A DNA stretch of 64,000 bases from Cyclospora cayetanensis (taxonomy: Eukaryota; Apicomplexa; Conoidasida; Eucoccidiorida; Eimeriidae). Within the stretch, counting starts at the first letter, position 1; every line of letters begins with the position of its first letter. Both the position numbers and the translations under genes were made by a program. The notes under the pieces were generated by a model. It searched no databases. It saw nothing but the letters and a program-made list of their open reading frames with translations, and had not been told where the DNA came from. This document shows positions 10,970 to 20,647 of the stretch, piece by piece. The stretch lies in contig NW_020312136.1 of assembly GCF_002999335.1 (NCBI RefSeq), positions 186,001-250,000 on the forward strand, in the 5' to 3' direction.

Positions 10970-11842
10970 ATGCTGCCCTCAAACCAGCGTCACAGTTGTG
11001 CAATTCAGCAGCTTCAAGATATCACGGGTTGCACCAAAAAGGCAGCCACTGAGTTGCTGCGGCAAAACAACTTTAACCTTGAAAGAACCATCGACAGTTT
11101 CTACAGCTTATCGGCCGAAAGGAGGCGAATTGTTCTAGGGCATGGCACGGAGGTCGGGCGTGTGGAGGGGCCTTCAAGAGTCGATGAGAAGAAAATCGCC
11201 GAGTTTTTTGATGCATACGCAGTCGCTGACCCAACAGGAAGTCCATCGCTGAAGGCAATAAAGGAAGGAGGACTGGAGCGGCTTTCTGACCACTTGGATG
11301 TTGGCCTAGACGATGTGTTTTTCTTAGTGTTCGCATTCCATTGCGGGTGCCGGACTCAAGGGGTCATTACAAGAGACGACTTTTTTCGGGGGCTTAAATC
11401 CCTGGGCTTGGACACGCTCACGGCACTGAAGGACAGCGTACAGACCCTTCGCAAGGCACTCTTCGACGATCTTGGGCTCTTGAGAAAAGTTTATAGCTAC
11501 GCGTTTACATATTCTTTGGAACCAATGCAGAAACAGCTTCCGACGGAACTGGCCATCGCGTACTGGAGGCTCCTCATTGAACCCCTGAATTGGTGTTTGT
11601 TCAGCCACTTTTTGCAGTACATTGAATGCATTTCCAACTTGTCTAGCGTCACGAAGGACGCGTGGCTAATGGTCCTGGAATTCGCTCTGACTTCCCAAGC
11701 ACCAGCAGGGATCGAGGCAACAGCCGAAGACAACATAGATCGGGCTTTGCAGGAGTACGAGGACGATGGCGCATGGCCGCTGGTCATCGACAACTTTGTT
11801 GACTGGATGCGAGAGGAGAGAGGAAATGCCAGGCAGCACTGA
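10970..11842 (+). CDS. DCN1: DCN1-like cullin neddylation co-E3
   Basis: Scaffold-type E3 that brings the NEDD8-charged E2 UBC12 to the cullin and stimulates cullin neddylation. The single exon from ATG 10970 gives 290 aa. An N-terminal UBA-like helix bundle (IQQLQDITGCTKKAATELL, NFNLERTIDSFY) is followed by the PONY/DUF298 domain, about residues 72-285. That domain contains KIAEFFDAYA, the EF-hand-like GVITRDDFFRGL and the C-terminal signature YEDDGAWPLVIDNFVDWM, which forms the cullin-binding patch in this family. I prefer this start because it gives the normal DCN1 N-terminus; an in-frame ATG at 10748 would add 74 Cys-rich residues of no recognisable type. A head-to-head partner, NAE1, lies upstream. 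Confidence 0.93.
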   Translation: MLPSNQRHSCAIQQLQDITGCTKKAATELLRQNNFNLERTIDSFYSLSAERRRIVLGHGTEVGRVEGPSRVDEKKIAEFFDAYAVADPTGSPSLKAIKEGGLERLSDHLDVGLDDVFFLVFAFHCGCRTQGVITRDDFFRGLKSLGLDTLTALKDSVQTLRKALFDDLGLLRKVYSYAFTYSLEPMQKQLPTELAIAYWRLLIEPLNWCLFSHFLQYIECISNLSSVTKDAWLMVLEFALTSQAPAGIEATAEDNIDRALQEYEDDGAWPLVIDNFVDWMREERGNARQH

Positions 11843-12766
11843 AAACGAAATAAAAGACCCTAAGGTGGTGTCGCCGTGTTTTCTCGCTGCCAAACTGGAC
11901 GTGAACTTTTGAGCAAGGAAAAGGGGGTGATAGCAGTGGTCGAGGGTTTTATTCGCTCTATATGGCCACCAGCAGCTCTAGTGTAAGCTCGGCTGCTTCA
12001 GAGCTCTTTGGGTATGCACACGCAATTATTTTGCTGTGCCTCCGCGGGAACGAATCTCTTCGGCTCACCCAAACAGCTAACGTGCCAAATTGACACAACC
12101 GCGGCGATGCCGGAAAATCGAGCCTGCGGCTTTCATTGAGTTGCTTGGAGAAAGAGCGTTGTAGCGTTCAGAATTTCTCTATGAACCCTTAACCGTAAGT
12201 AAGAATACTTGCGGGTGCATTCTCTCCATGTGCGTTGCTGCTTTCGGCTCCCACGCTACCCACATTAGACGCTGTGTATCGATATTTTTTTGGCACATCT
12301 TGTAGATCTTGGGAGTGATGAGTGCGTTGGCATCATCATTGCCACCATGCGTCTAATTGCAGCAGGCAGGTAGAGAGGGTGGAAGAGCTGACAACCAAGA
12401 TAGTCTTTAGTGGCAAGCAGCCTAATCAAAACTGCCTCACTGTAACACACAGCGTACCGTCAACCGGATTGTGGAATGTCAGAATCCCCAAGTTGTACGT
12501 GAACGCTGCCAGAGTCGTCCAGAGGTCCGTTCTTCTGCTCTACGGGCAGCACTTCTGCCAGAAGGGGTTTGCGGTACAGTGCTATTTGCTGGTCCAAGAA
12601 TTTTGAACAGCGCAAATAAAGAGGCTCAATAATTCCCTACCATGGCGATTTCGTTGCTCTCTCCAACACCTGAAAGCGCGATAAAAAGGACTTTTAATGC
12701 ATTTCGATTGGCACGCGCTTACATGGCCACTCGATGGAGCACTCCGACATTTTTAGTTGCTTTTGC
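11843..12766. other. intergenic between DCN1 and the CPW-WPC gene
   Basis: Holds the presumed 3' ends of two convergent genes. AATAAA-type A/T-rich bits occur just after DCN1 (AAATAAAAG near 11848). No frame with coding character was found. Confidence 0.4.
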
Positions 12767-13790
12767 TTATCGGACATATTCAGAAATGTCATTCGCCGAG
12801 AGCCTACGACCTAATGTGTGGTTTCTAAGGTAGAACACGGTGCAGGAAAGCTGCTTACAGTTCCCTGTGTAACTTGATGGCGCTTGACACCACTGGCCAT
12901 TTCCCGAGTCCACCCAGCCCAGCGGGCACACGAACGAAAAATCGAGTTCGCACGAGCCCCTATCTTTTGCAAGCGCGTAAATTGCGCAGTCGCGGCAGCA
13001 ACAGGGCGTTGGATTGCTTACCGCGAAATGGGAAGTCCACATTACAGAGAGTTGCGTAAGCTTGCCGATCATCCGGTCTGCGGCCGACGAAGGAAACGAT
13101 TTTGGGGCAGTTTTCTGTGAATGTGTACGAAGGAGGAGCTCTGCATGAACCGTCTTCGAGCAGCTCCCATCCCAGAGGGCAAGGCACTGAGAAATCCCGT
13201 TCCCTTTCAAGCGTGCTGTTTCTACAAATCCACGACACTCCACACCGCTTCTCAAACATCCTCTTCATGTGAGCTTTCCCTTGGTAAGCTGCTAGATCCA
13301 CCGTTGCAGGACACGGCCCTTGATATGTATTGGGCGCTCTGCACACCCCAGATTCGGCTTCAGACCACAAAGCCGGGCACTTCGCGTCGTAATCCTTCAC
13401 GCACTTTGTCTTCTTGCATGGCCAGCGAACTCCACACGTTTTTTCCCATTTAGCTTTAGCTGTGCTGTCGGCAGAAGCTGTGATTTTTTCATCGCACTGC
13501 AGCGCAGAATCAGCGGTAGTGCATTCTGCATTGTTTCCTGCATGCCATCCGAGTGGGCATGGCTGCGAATAGTCAGTTCCCGATGGGCAGTTGTCGGGCA
13601 TACAAGGATATTTGGCCTTGCACGCCCAGGACCAGGATGCTTTTGCCGAGTCGCTGAGCAGATACAGCTCAGGCTGGTGCTTGTCGCAAGGCCCCTTGTA
13701 ACCATCAGAGGCAACGCAATCCGTTGCTTGCTGGACGAAGCCTTCCGGGCATTGGACCGAATAATCACGGACGCAGTCCCGCGGTAATTG
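12767..13790 (-). CDS. CPW-WPC repeat protein, five repeats
   Basis: Apicomplexan secreted Cys-rich repeat family; in Plasmodium these proteins are made in female gametocytes and displayed on ookinetes. The main exon runs from 13790 to about 13040 and encodes four repeats with the CP-x-GW and WPC-like motifs: CVRDYSVQCPEGF to AKYPC, DYSQPCPLGW to CGVRWPC, KDYDAKCPALW to CGVSWIC, and ERDFSVPCPLGW to CNVDFPF. A short intron (donor CGCG/GTAAGC, acceptor CAAAAG) leads in phase to a fifth repeat starting with CELDFSFVCPLGW and containing CQAPSSYTGNC. The end at 12767 is the first stop in that frame; a further donor at YTGNC could add an exon. Its 5' end is an acceptor near 13790, so the signal peptide must come from an upstream exon, plausibly the ORF at 13981-14694. 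Confidence 0.85.
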
Positions 13791-13980
13791 CTAGCATAAT
13801 CATAAATCGACTGGCAGACCTCAACACTATTATTATTTCATTCCTTACAGGCGTCATCGCCTGAAAGTAAAGGCACATTTGGCTACGGTGGTCCTGGCCA
13901 ATGGTTTAGAAAGCAACAAACCTTTTCGAGCTCGTGGATCTCGCTAACTGTGAGAGGTGAACTCTCGGTTTTCTGCAGCA

Positions 13981-14694
13981 TCAGCACCCATTGCAGGTGA
14001 TTCTGCAGCACAAGCGGACAAAGATCTTGCCATACTTGCTGGATATCGTGGAGCACTTCGTTTTGAAATTGTGTCGATTCTCGAACACCTTGATCATTTT
14101 CGCTCGGGGGTTGCACATCTTGGCTTGTCGCCTTGCGGTATTGTTTTTCTGATTACAGGGCATATCAAATTTACAGTGATTTGTAGTTGAACAACAGAAA
14201 CGCACCGAACGCGGGTTGCACATCTTGGCTTGTCGACTTTCGGTATAGTTTCTCTGATTACAGGGCATATCAAGTTCACATTGTGATTTGTAGTTGAACA
14301 ACAGAAACGCACCGAATATGTACCAAAAATTAAGCACAGAAAATATTGCTGATGCTTTTTCAATAATATCCGTGAGAAAGTTGCCCTTAGAGCGCGCTTT
14401 TTCCTCCTTTTCCTTATCCGGTTGTTCCACATGGGGTGTGCTTTCAAGTGTCTCCTCAATATCTTCTTTCGCTTGTTGAACCTCCTGCATTAGTTTTTCC
14501 TGCACTTCTGAAGCTTCTGAAGCTTCTGGAGCAGTTCTAGTGTACAATTTCTGTGGGATGAAATTATGATCAATATGTTCCTGTACTGGTGGCACGAAAG
14601 CAAATGGTGGGCGATTATTCGTGTTTCGGACATTATGTGCAAGGCTGGTAGCCCAATTGCACGCTATGAACAGGAACAAAGTGTAAACCGGCAT
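13981..14694 (-). CDS. secreted ORF with internal repeat, probable 5' exon(s) of the CPW-WPC gene
   Basis: Starts MPVYTLFLFIACNWATSLAHN, a convincing signal peptide. It continues with a Glu/Lys-rich, probably coiled region (about residues 55-105) and a hydrophobic segment FSVLNFWYIFGAFLLF. After it comes a Cys-containing unit present twice (DMPCNQ, then RQAKMCNPR). The two units come from a 105-bp tandem duplication. The CPW-WPC exons begin about 190 bp downstream without a start codon, so this ORF may supply their N-terminus, but I could not fix the joining intron. It could instead be a separate small secreted protein. The last part of the frame (after about residue 195) looks less coding and may be intron. 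Confidence 0.55.
   Translation of the reverse strand: MPVYTLFLFIACNWATSLAHNVRNTNNRPPFAFVPPVQEHIDHNFIPQKLYTRTAPEASEASEVQEKLMQEVQQAKEDIEETLESTPHVEQPDKEKEEKARSKGNFLTDIIEKASAIFSVLNFWYIFGAFLLFNYKSQCELDMPCNQRNYTESRQAKMCNPRSVRFCCSTTNHCKFDMPCNQKNNTARRQAKMCNPRAKMIKVFENRHNFKTKCSTISSKYGKIFVRLCCRITCNGC
14111..14321. repeat. 105-bp tandem duplication inside a secreted ORF
   Basis: Copy A runs 14111-14215 and copy B starts at 14216, both beginning TTGCACATCTTGGCTTGTCG and ending near ACAGAAACGCACCGAA. They differ by a handful of substitutions and one 2-bp indel (TTTACAGTG against TTCACATTGTG). The indel puts the two copies in different reading frames over the part upstream, so only the Cys-rich half is repeated at the protein level. 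Confidence 0.9.
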
Positions 14695-15384
14695 TGAATC
14701 ACTTCTAGGTCAACTATTAAACAATTGCCTCATTGAATATTGTCAACCCTATGAGTGGGTAGTCTAGTGTACATGCAGACTGTTATAGCATGCATACATG
14801 CATACTGCATCTTGAATTTGAAAACGAATGTTTCTTTTGTTAAAATCAGTTTCCTTGGGTTTTGCATGTTTCGGTAATCATTCCTTAGTTTTTGGCGCAT
14901 CGGAGGTGAAATTGCAAACTCCTCACCACCGACCGTCATACGTATTGGACCCATTAGGAACTACCTCTTGATATATCTAGCCTTCGGTATACGGTCTTGA
15001 AAGCGAACCCTGTTTCACCGGACTGTGAAACAAATGGAAAGAGCTGATCTGTCTGCAAGCGATCGTCCCTCTTCTCCAGCAACCCGCTAGGGCAGAAGCA
15101 GTAGGATAGCCCGCTTTCAGTGGTTTCGCCGCATGTAAAAGCACGGCTACCTTACCGTCCATCGGGTATTAATGTATCGATGCAACTCGGAGAATATATT
15201 GGCTGAAGCTCTAATCTTCGAAAGACATACGCCTCTGATGGTCAACACTATCCGGCGCTGTTAAAAAGTACAATAGCGGGCTGCAAATAAGCGCACAAAG
15301 TAGCCCCAGACCAAATTGTCTCCTAGGACGGTGTACTATGGAGTGAAGGGCTTATCTTCTACATGGTGGCGTTGCGTGCCTGAC
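14695..15384. other. intergenic, A/T-rich
   Basis: Upstream of the secreted ORF and downstream of the FOR20-like gene. Only short frames are present (14730-14954, 14977-15162), with no domain or splice support. It contains TATGCATGC-like alternations around 14785-14810. Confidence 0.4.
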
Positions 15385-15837
15385 TCACATGATTTTATCG
15401 CTTCGAGGAGTTGCAATTCCTAGCATAGAGCACATTGCAGCTCTTGTAAGGCGGTCACTCCCTCGCATTTCAGCCTCAGACATGAAGACAGAGAGGGTAT
15501 GGTTATAGTGGCTGAAACTTAGGTATTCGCATATTAGCTCGTTGATGAGGCGTGCTTCTGGTGGTACCACAACGCTCGCTGGCGACTGCAGTTGGCATGG
15601 ATGCGGGCGCAAACACAGTTGCAAAAGTGGCTTTTCAGTATTAACTCTACATATTGCCTGATCTAAAGATTGTGAGATACTCATTGTTCTGGTACCTACC
15701 TTCTCTTCCAGAGCACTGAAGAGTTCAGCCTGTAGCCGGGCGCGCAGTGACCCAATGACACCACGGGACTCTAGAGCCTGACTAGCGGCACTTAACAAAC
15801 ATCTCATGCTTTCTTTCTCCATGTTTGTGCACGACAT
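15385..15837 (-). CDS. FOR20/CEP20 (FOPNL)-like LisH protein
   Basis: Small centriole/basal-body protein of the FOP/TONNEAU1/FOR20 group. The single frame gives 150 aa. The N-terminal TOF-type helix is clear (LLSAASQALESRGVIGSLRA, then RLQAELFSALEEK), and a LisH motif follows (RLINELICEYLSFSHYNHTL). This is the order and length expected for FOR20. Between them lies an insertion of about 50 residues (VGTRTMSIS to VVVPPEA). It begins with a good donor-like GTAGGT and may include an unrecognised intron. The gene fits an organism that builds flagellated microgametes. The start at 15837 is the first ATG upstream of the helix; a Met at codon 6 is also possible. Confidence 0.8.
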   Translation of the reverse strand: MSCTNMEKESMRCLLSAASQALESRGVIGSLRARLQAELFSALEEKVGTRTMSISQSLDQAICRVNTEKPLLQLCLRPHPCQLQSPASVVVPPEARLINELICEYLSFSHYNHTLSVFMSEAEMRGSDRLTRAAMCSMLGIATPRSDKIM

Positions 15838-17481
15838 GCTCGGTTAATTACTTCGCAACAGCAGCGTGTAAGGAGTCGTTAGGAAAGCTTTGTAGTAAAT
15901 GCTGCGGGAGGTAAAGCAGAAGCGACTTCCTCCTCGACACTAACACCCCCATACATGCAGCTCTCTCTAATGAAAGACGTGGAACGAAACGGCCCATACA
16001 CTGCAGCGGAGACGCCTAGCTTGGCACTTGCAGTTCTTGCAGGGCTTCGAGACAAGTATACAAGGTGTCTGAAGGTTTTGACGAGCTCTCTGGTGCAATT
16101 TGAATGTGTCGGCCAGCAAAGTCTTAGAAAACGTAGCATCATTTAAGGGGAATGCGGTAAATGCCCTGGATTGCAGAGTAACACCCCTCTACTGCTGGTC
16201 TGCCGAACACAGATGCCACGTGAGGCGAAACGGTCGTTAAGGTGCAACGACGCTTGAAACCAAGTCCTGTATGAATATAATTTCTCAGATGATAATTATG
16301 AATTTTAAATACAAATAGTTGAGTGGCAGATCGAGGTATTATCCTAGCGGATCTTTTGAGTTGGGTAGGCTATGTTCAGGGCGAGACGACAGTGCGTGAG
16401 GAGAGTTGCCCTTTGTTGGCTCCTGAGTCCTGGCACACTTTTGTACTGAGCCATATCTGGCTTTATCAATGCTTGCTGACTGGCTTAAACATTTTGTGAA
16501 GCATTTTCTCTTTTATCCAATCCTTTGACGAACGCTAGTAGCTCCACCGTATTCTGCCTGCTGGATTTAGGGGGCAATAGTGTGCAGGGTGTTTGGAATA
16601 TCTGGATCTCCTCATAGTTAGGTTTGGTTGATCCTTCACCTTATTTCAACTGCGAGCATTTGTGACGTTACGTTGCCCTACGTTACAGTGGAGATTAACC
16701 TCGCCTCTATAGGTGAGGCTTCTGGGAGGAAAAGCCACTTCAAGATCCACCATTACAAGCCCTCACCAAGGATTTGCACAGAAGAGTGCTGCAACTCCCT
16801 GAGAGCGCCATTTGCGCTACTTTTTGCAAACACGGTAGCTGGCGTGTCGTGGAAGGCATCGCCCCTCCCCCGAAAGCGTGGAGTCAAATGCTTCCTTATG
16901 CATCATACAAGGAATTTTAGTGGCATGCTAAACTCTCTCAGTACATCCAGGTGGGCCAATCTTTATGGTGGTCTGTCTGTTTCGCACGCCGCCACCCACA
17001 CCCAACAACTGCAGTATGTTCTGTAGTGGCATATTATGCTGACATTGTGAATGGTTCATTTTTGGGCCCAGATGAGCAGCTTGATTCACTGAGAAGTATT
17101 TTCAGTGCTCCACATGAATAGTTTGTGTAACGGCACATTGTTTTAAGAGCATGATATTGTGGACATACTCCATCTTGTGTGCCCCAGTGCCACGATGAGG
17201 GCAACAACATTGGCTGCATAAAATTTATGTGTATACATGGCGAATCGGTTGCTCTTGTGGGTCATGTCCCCAGGGATTCCAAAAGTCTGGAAGCAGAACC
17301 TGCTTCAGGGTCAATAAGCGTGGCAATTCAAGTTGAAGGTAAACTCACCAAAGCGCTCGGCTGAGTAAAGGAATAGCATGAGTGAGGTTGACTGTCGGAT
17401 CATGTCGCTTCAATTGAGCTGACAAGGGGCAACTAAAAAAGTCGGTATTGGCAATCACCGAACAAGGGCGGTTTTAAAAAA
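15838..17481. other. gene-poor stretch with weak frames only
   Basis: Between the divergent FOR20-like gene (-) and the RRM gene (+). The longest frame, 16628-17026 (+, 132 codons), has no domain and no ATG context I trust. A short + frame at 15955-16146 overlaps a - frame of similar length. Promoters of both flanking genes should lie here. Confidence 0.35.
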
Positions 17482-18161
17482 ATGCACCTGTGTTCAGATG
17501 AAGAGGATGCTGTACTTCATGTGGGGAATCTTGACCGGCGGGTGACGGAAAGCCAGCTGCACAGTGCCTTACAAGGAGTGGTGAAGACTCTACGCGTCAC
17601 CATACCCAAGGGCAGCGATTCGATGTCTGCCGGCTACGCGATTGTACAATTCGCATCTGCAAGGGCAGCAAAAGAAGCAATTGCAACTTGTGCCAAGCTC
17701 CAATTGTGTGGCAGGAGAACCATTATGTGGGTTAAAAGCAGTGTCCTCTGCCGTGAGTCTACCATATTCCTGTATCATATACGATAATGAGCAGTAACAC
17801 AGGAGCAGTAGGCTACGCCAGTAACGCCAAACTAAATGCAAGATCGAAACATGTGCATTTGCTTGTGTACTCACTCACAGCCCAAGCCGCTTACTTAAGC
17901 GGCAGCGATACGCTGCTGTTCGATAACTTGACGTTCTCAACTACGGAGGCCATGCTGTACAAGCTTGTTTCGCGTGTTGGAACAGTACAGTCGATTCGCG
18001 TAGTGCGGGACGAGGAAACTAGCAAATCATTGGGCTACGCATATGTCCAAATGTCGTCACCTCAAGAAGCTGCCCGAACCTTGAATATTTTCAGGGACTC
18101 TGTTATCGATTCCCAACGCTGCAGAGTGTGTAGCTGCTTTTATCCCTTTAACTTTATATAA
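17482..18161 (+). CDS. two-RRM protein resembling poly(A)-binding protein
   Basis: Probable RNA-binding protein. Exon 1 (17482-17752) encodes an RRM with RNP2-like VLHVGNL and RNP1-like SAGYAIVQF. A donor (TGCC/GTGAGT) joins in phase to an acceptor at 17880/17881. Exon 2 encodes a second RRM with LLFDNLTF and SLGYAYVQM. The run TEAMLY, then IRVVRD and SLGYAYV, is very close to RRM1 of cytoplasmic PABP, but the protein is much too short for full PABP (four RRMs plus MLLE). The 3' end is unresolved. The frame stops at 18161, while GCAGA/GTGTGT at 18127 and an acceptor near 18306 could add a last exon starting WHNKHLFVGG. Confidence 0.75.
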
Positions 18162-18649
18162 TATTTTGTTACTTGCACTACCAAAATCGCTAGGGAAAAT
18201 TGGTACTTGACAAGCACTTGCAGCAGCAAAGAATAATACTGCAGAGACCCACTGTATGAACGCTTCCTGTAGTACCCACTCTGTCGCCTTAACTCTAACA
18301 AAGCAGTGGCACAACAAGCACTTATTTGTTGGAGGATATGTAGCTACACAGGCGGGGTGGAGTCACGACGCTTGCCACCAGAGCCGTTGTACGTGTGTAA
18401 AAGTGCACAGTGAGCCGTAAGACCAGACCGGGCCTAGCTGTCTGCTCCGTAGGTTTAAAAAGACAGCTGCCCATTTAATGCACGCCGTCGAAGGAGAGCA
18501 CTCCATGATCACAAATTAGGCTTGAAAAATACTCGTGCACTTAAACCCTCGTAAATACACCAAAAATACTCGAACGGTGCTTGTATGGGGAAATAATATT
18601 ACACTTCTGTACTCGGCGTTCGATAATCATCCATGCTCACTTTTTCGAC
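18162..18649. other. convergent 3' region of the RRM gene and the asparagine synthetase-like gene
   Basis: May include a terminal exon of the RRM gene near 18307-18418. Otherwise there is no coding signal; A/T-rich around 18520-18620. Confidence 0.35.
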
Positions 18650-20299
18650 TCATAAGCCATTAAGGACCTTCGTGGCAGGGCTGATAAGGCCGTCCTTCGA
18701 GTCGCCATGCCCTCCTGGGACAATCTTTGCTACGCTTTGATCGGGGAAGTGCCCACTGAAAATGCTTCTGTACAGATAGGCCTCTTTTGACTTGGGAGGG
18801 TTATATGGAAACAAAATGTCAGCATTGCTCAGCATCAAGTCGGTCACCTTGTCCTCCGCGTGCTTCTTCAGGGCGTCAGTCCACTGGTAAGACACGCCAA
18901 ACTGGTTGTCCACACGGATCCTATCAATGATGGCCTGCGGAAGCTCATCCTTGTAAGCATCTCTGAGGAGCTGCTTGGGAAGGCGCCCTTGACCACACAA
19001 CTTCTCTCCGGGATTGATGGACATTGCATATTCAACAAAGTTTACATCGAGATACGGCACGCGGGCCTCAACACCCCAGCACATGGATGCTTTGTTAGCC
19101 CTGAGTGAATCCGTGAAGTGCATGTCGGCCATTCTGCGCACGATCGCCCTATGTAGTACCACGGGATCGCGTTCTTCTTGCATATCTCCAGCGCAGCCGA
19201 ACAGATCTGCAGCCCCCTCACCCGTGATCACCATTTTTACTCCGATACTCTTGATGAGGCGGTATAAGAAGTAGTTCAACAAAGCAGCACGCACGGTTAA
19301 GACATCGTACGACTCGATCATGTAAATGAGGTCTGAGAGGGCATCGATAGCCTCCTGCAATTCAAAAGTGAACTCGTGGTGGGTGGAGCCAACGTGCTTC
19401 GCCACCATCCGTGAGCACTCTAGATCCATACACCCCTTCACGCCAATGGCAAAAGAGTGGATCTTGGGGGTCCAAAAATGATCGTTCTGTTCATTCTTGA
19501 ATCTGTCGTTGTAGAGCCTACAGACGATTGATGCAATGATAGCCGAATCGATGCCGCCATACAGCAAGATGCCAAATGGCACATCGCACATCATGCGCTT
19601 GCTAACAGCCTTCTCAAGCTCTGCGCGGAGTAAGCTTAGGTCGCACGAAGTCTGTGGGATACATGCATCTGGTTGCATCCACGCTGGTTGAAAGTACCGT
19701 TCCATTATGCCTGAAGACTTGGATGCCTTAAAAAAAAATGAGTGTCCAGGCGGAAACTCCCGTACTCTGACGCAGTCCTGCTGCAACGACTTGACCTCAG
19801 ATGAAAACCAGATAGATCCATTTGCCGCATGGCCAACATAAAGGGGCGATATACCAATTGGGTCACGCGCGACAAGGAAATCTCCGTTGCGTCTGTCAAC
19901 GACTACGATCGCGAAGTCGCCATCCAACATAGACACAAAACATCTCCCAAACTGCTTAAATAGTGATGGAATCACCTGACAATCAGATAGGGTCTCAAGC
20001 TTCTGTGCTTCGCGAGGATCAAGCTGCTTCCGCAGCTGCATATGGTTGTAGATCTCGCCGTTGGCAGTACATACGACAACACGGTCCGGGTCATTCAGAG
20101 GCTGCTTTCCGGAAGTTGGATCAACAATCGACAAGCGCTCATGGGCTAAGGCATGGATGCGGTTGCCTCCATAATTTATTACTTCAATGCCATTCCAATC
20201 TGGGCCGCGATGCCGGATGAGCTTCGAGCGAGACAGGCACAGCTGCCTTAGGGCACTCTGCTCCAGAGGTGAGAGTAATATGGCAGTAACTCCACACAT
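18650..20299 (-). CDS. asparagine synthetase-like protein (glutamine-hydrolysing), altered synthetase site
   Basis: Family reaction: Asp + Gln + ATP to Asn + Glu + AMP + PPi. The single exon gives 549 aa from ATG 20299. I chose that start because the family needs Cys2 at the N-terminus, and the protein then begins MCGVTAIL. The glutaminase half keeps RHRGPDWNG, NGEIYNH and MLDGDFA. The synthetase half is clearly homologous (SFAIGVKG, YDVLTVRA, GVEARVPYLD, FPYNPPKSKEAYLYR) but departs from consensus at key places. The ATP loop SGGxDS reads YGGIDS (247-252), GEGSDE reads GEGAAD (360-365), and the RxKExFSDGVG region reads RIRVDNQFGVS (460-470). It may be a glutaminase-only or otherwise reprogrammed paralogue. 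An upstream in-frame ATG at 20374 would bury the Cys. Confidence 0.92.
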   Translation of the reverse strand: MCGVTAILLSPLEQSALRQLCLSRSKLIRHRGPDWNGIEVINYGGNRIHALAHERLSIVDPTSGKQPLNDPDRVVVCTANGEIYNHMQLRKQLDPREAQKLETLSDCQVIPSLFKQFGRCFVSMLDGDFAIVVVDRRNGDFLVARDPIGISPLYVGHAANGSIWFSSEVKSLQQDCVRVREFPPGHSFFFKASKSSGIMERYFQPAWMQPDACIPQTSCDLSLLRAELEKAVSKRMMCDVPFGILLYGGIDSAIIASIVCRLYNDRFKNEQNDHFWTPKIHSFAIGVKGCMDLECSRMVAKHVGSTHHEFTFELQEAIDALSDLIYMIESYDVLTVRAALLNYFLYRLIKSIGVKMVITGEGAADLFGCAGDMQEERDPVVLHRAIVRRMADMHFTDSLRANKASMCWGVEARVPYLDVNFVEYAMSINPGEKLCGQGRLPKQLLRDAYKDELPQAIIDRIRVDNQFGVSYQWTDALKKHAEDKVTDLMLSNADILFPYNPPKSKEAYLYRSIFSGHFPDQSVAKIVPGGHGDSKDGLISPATKVLNGL

Positions 20300-20443
20300 G
20301 TTATTATGGAAAAAAGGAGCCCCTATAGAAGTACAATAGTCGGACCTGGTGGCGCGGAATGGCGACTCGCCCAAAACACCCTATGGCAAGGAAGCGTCGG
20401 CGACTGAACCACACTCTGTATGTTCCAAGTCAAACAAAACGAG

Positions 20444-20647
20444 TCACCTGCAACCAAAACACAAAGATGCATATTCTTTTTTAAGGGGTGGTTGCTCTCT
20501 TATTGGCTGGTATCCCCCAAGAAGCTCTTCGTAGGAGGTGCCCGGTATGCTTTCAAACACAAAGTCCCCTGGTTGATTCGCTGGGCCATGGCCCTCTGCT
20601 AACAATCCGTTTAGGCGCACTGCAAAGTGTATACTCTGGATGAACAT
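20444..20647 (-). CDS. short coding-like frame upstream of the asparagine synthetase-like gene
   Basis: A 67-codon frame from ATG 20647 with ordinary protein composition (FVFESIPGTSYEELLGGYQP), ending at a possible donor (TTGCAG/GTGACT). It could be a 5' exon of the asparagine synthetase-like transcript or a separate small exon. No homology recognised. Confidence 0.3.
   Translation of the reverse strand: MFIQSIHFAVRLNGLLAEGHGPANQPGDFVFESIPGTSYEELLGGYQPIREQPPLKKEYASLCFGCR

Noticed and set aside
15700..15740. A 37-nt intron in the FOR20-like gene (AAG/GTAGGT to TTTAG)
   Set aside because: Removing it breaks the frame that leads into the LisH motif, so it cannot be used as written.
15955..16146. 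A neat 63-codon + strand frame near the FOR20-like gene
   Set aside because: An equally open - strand frame covers the same bases and no homology or splice sites support either.
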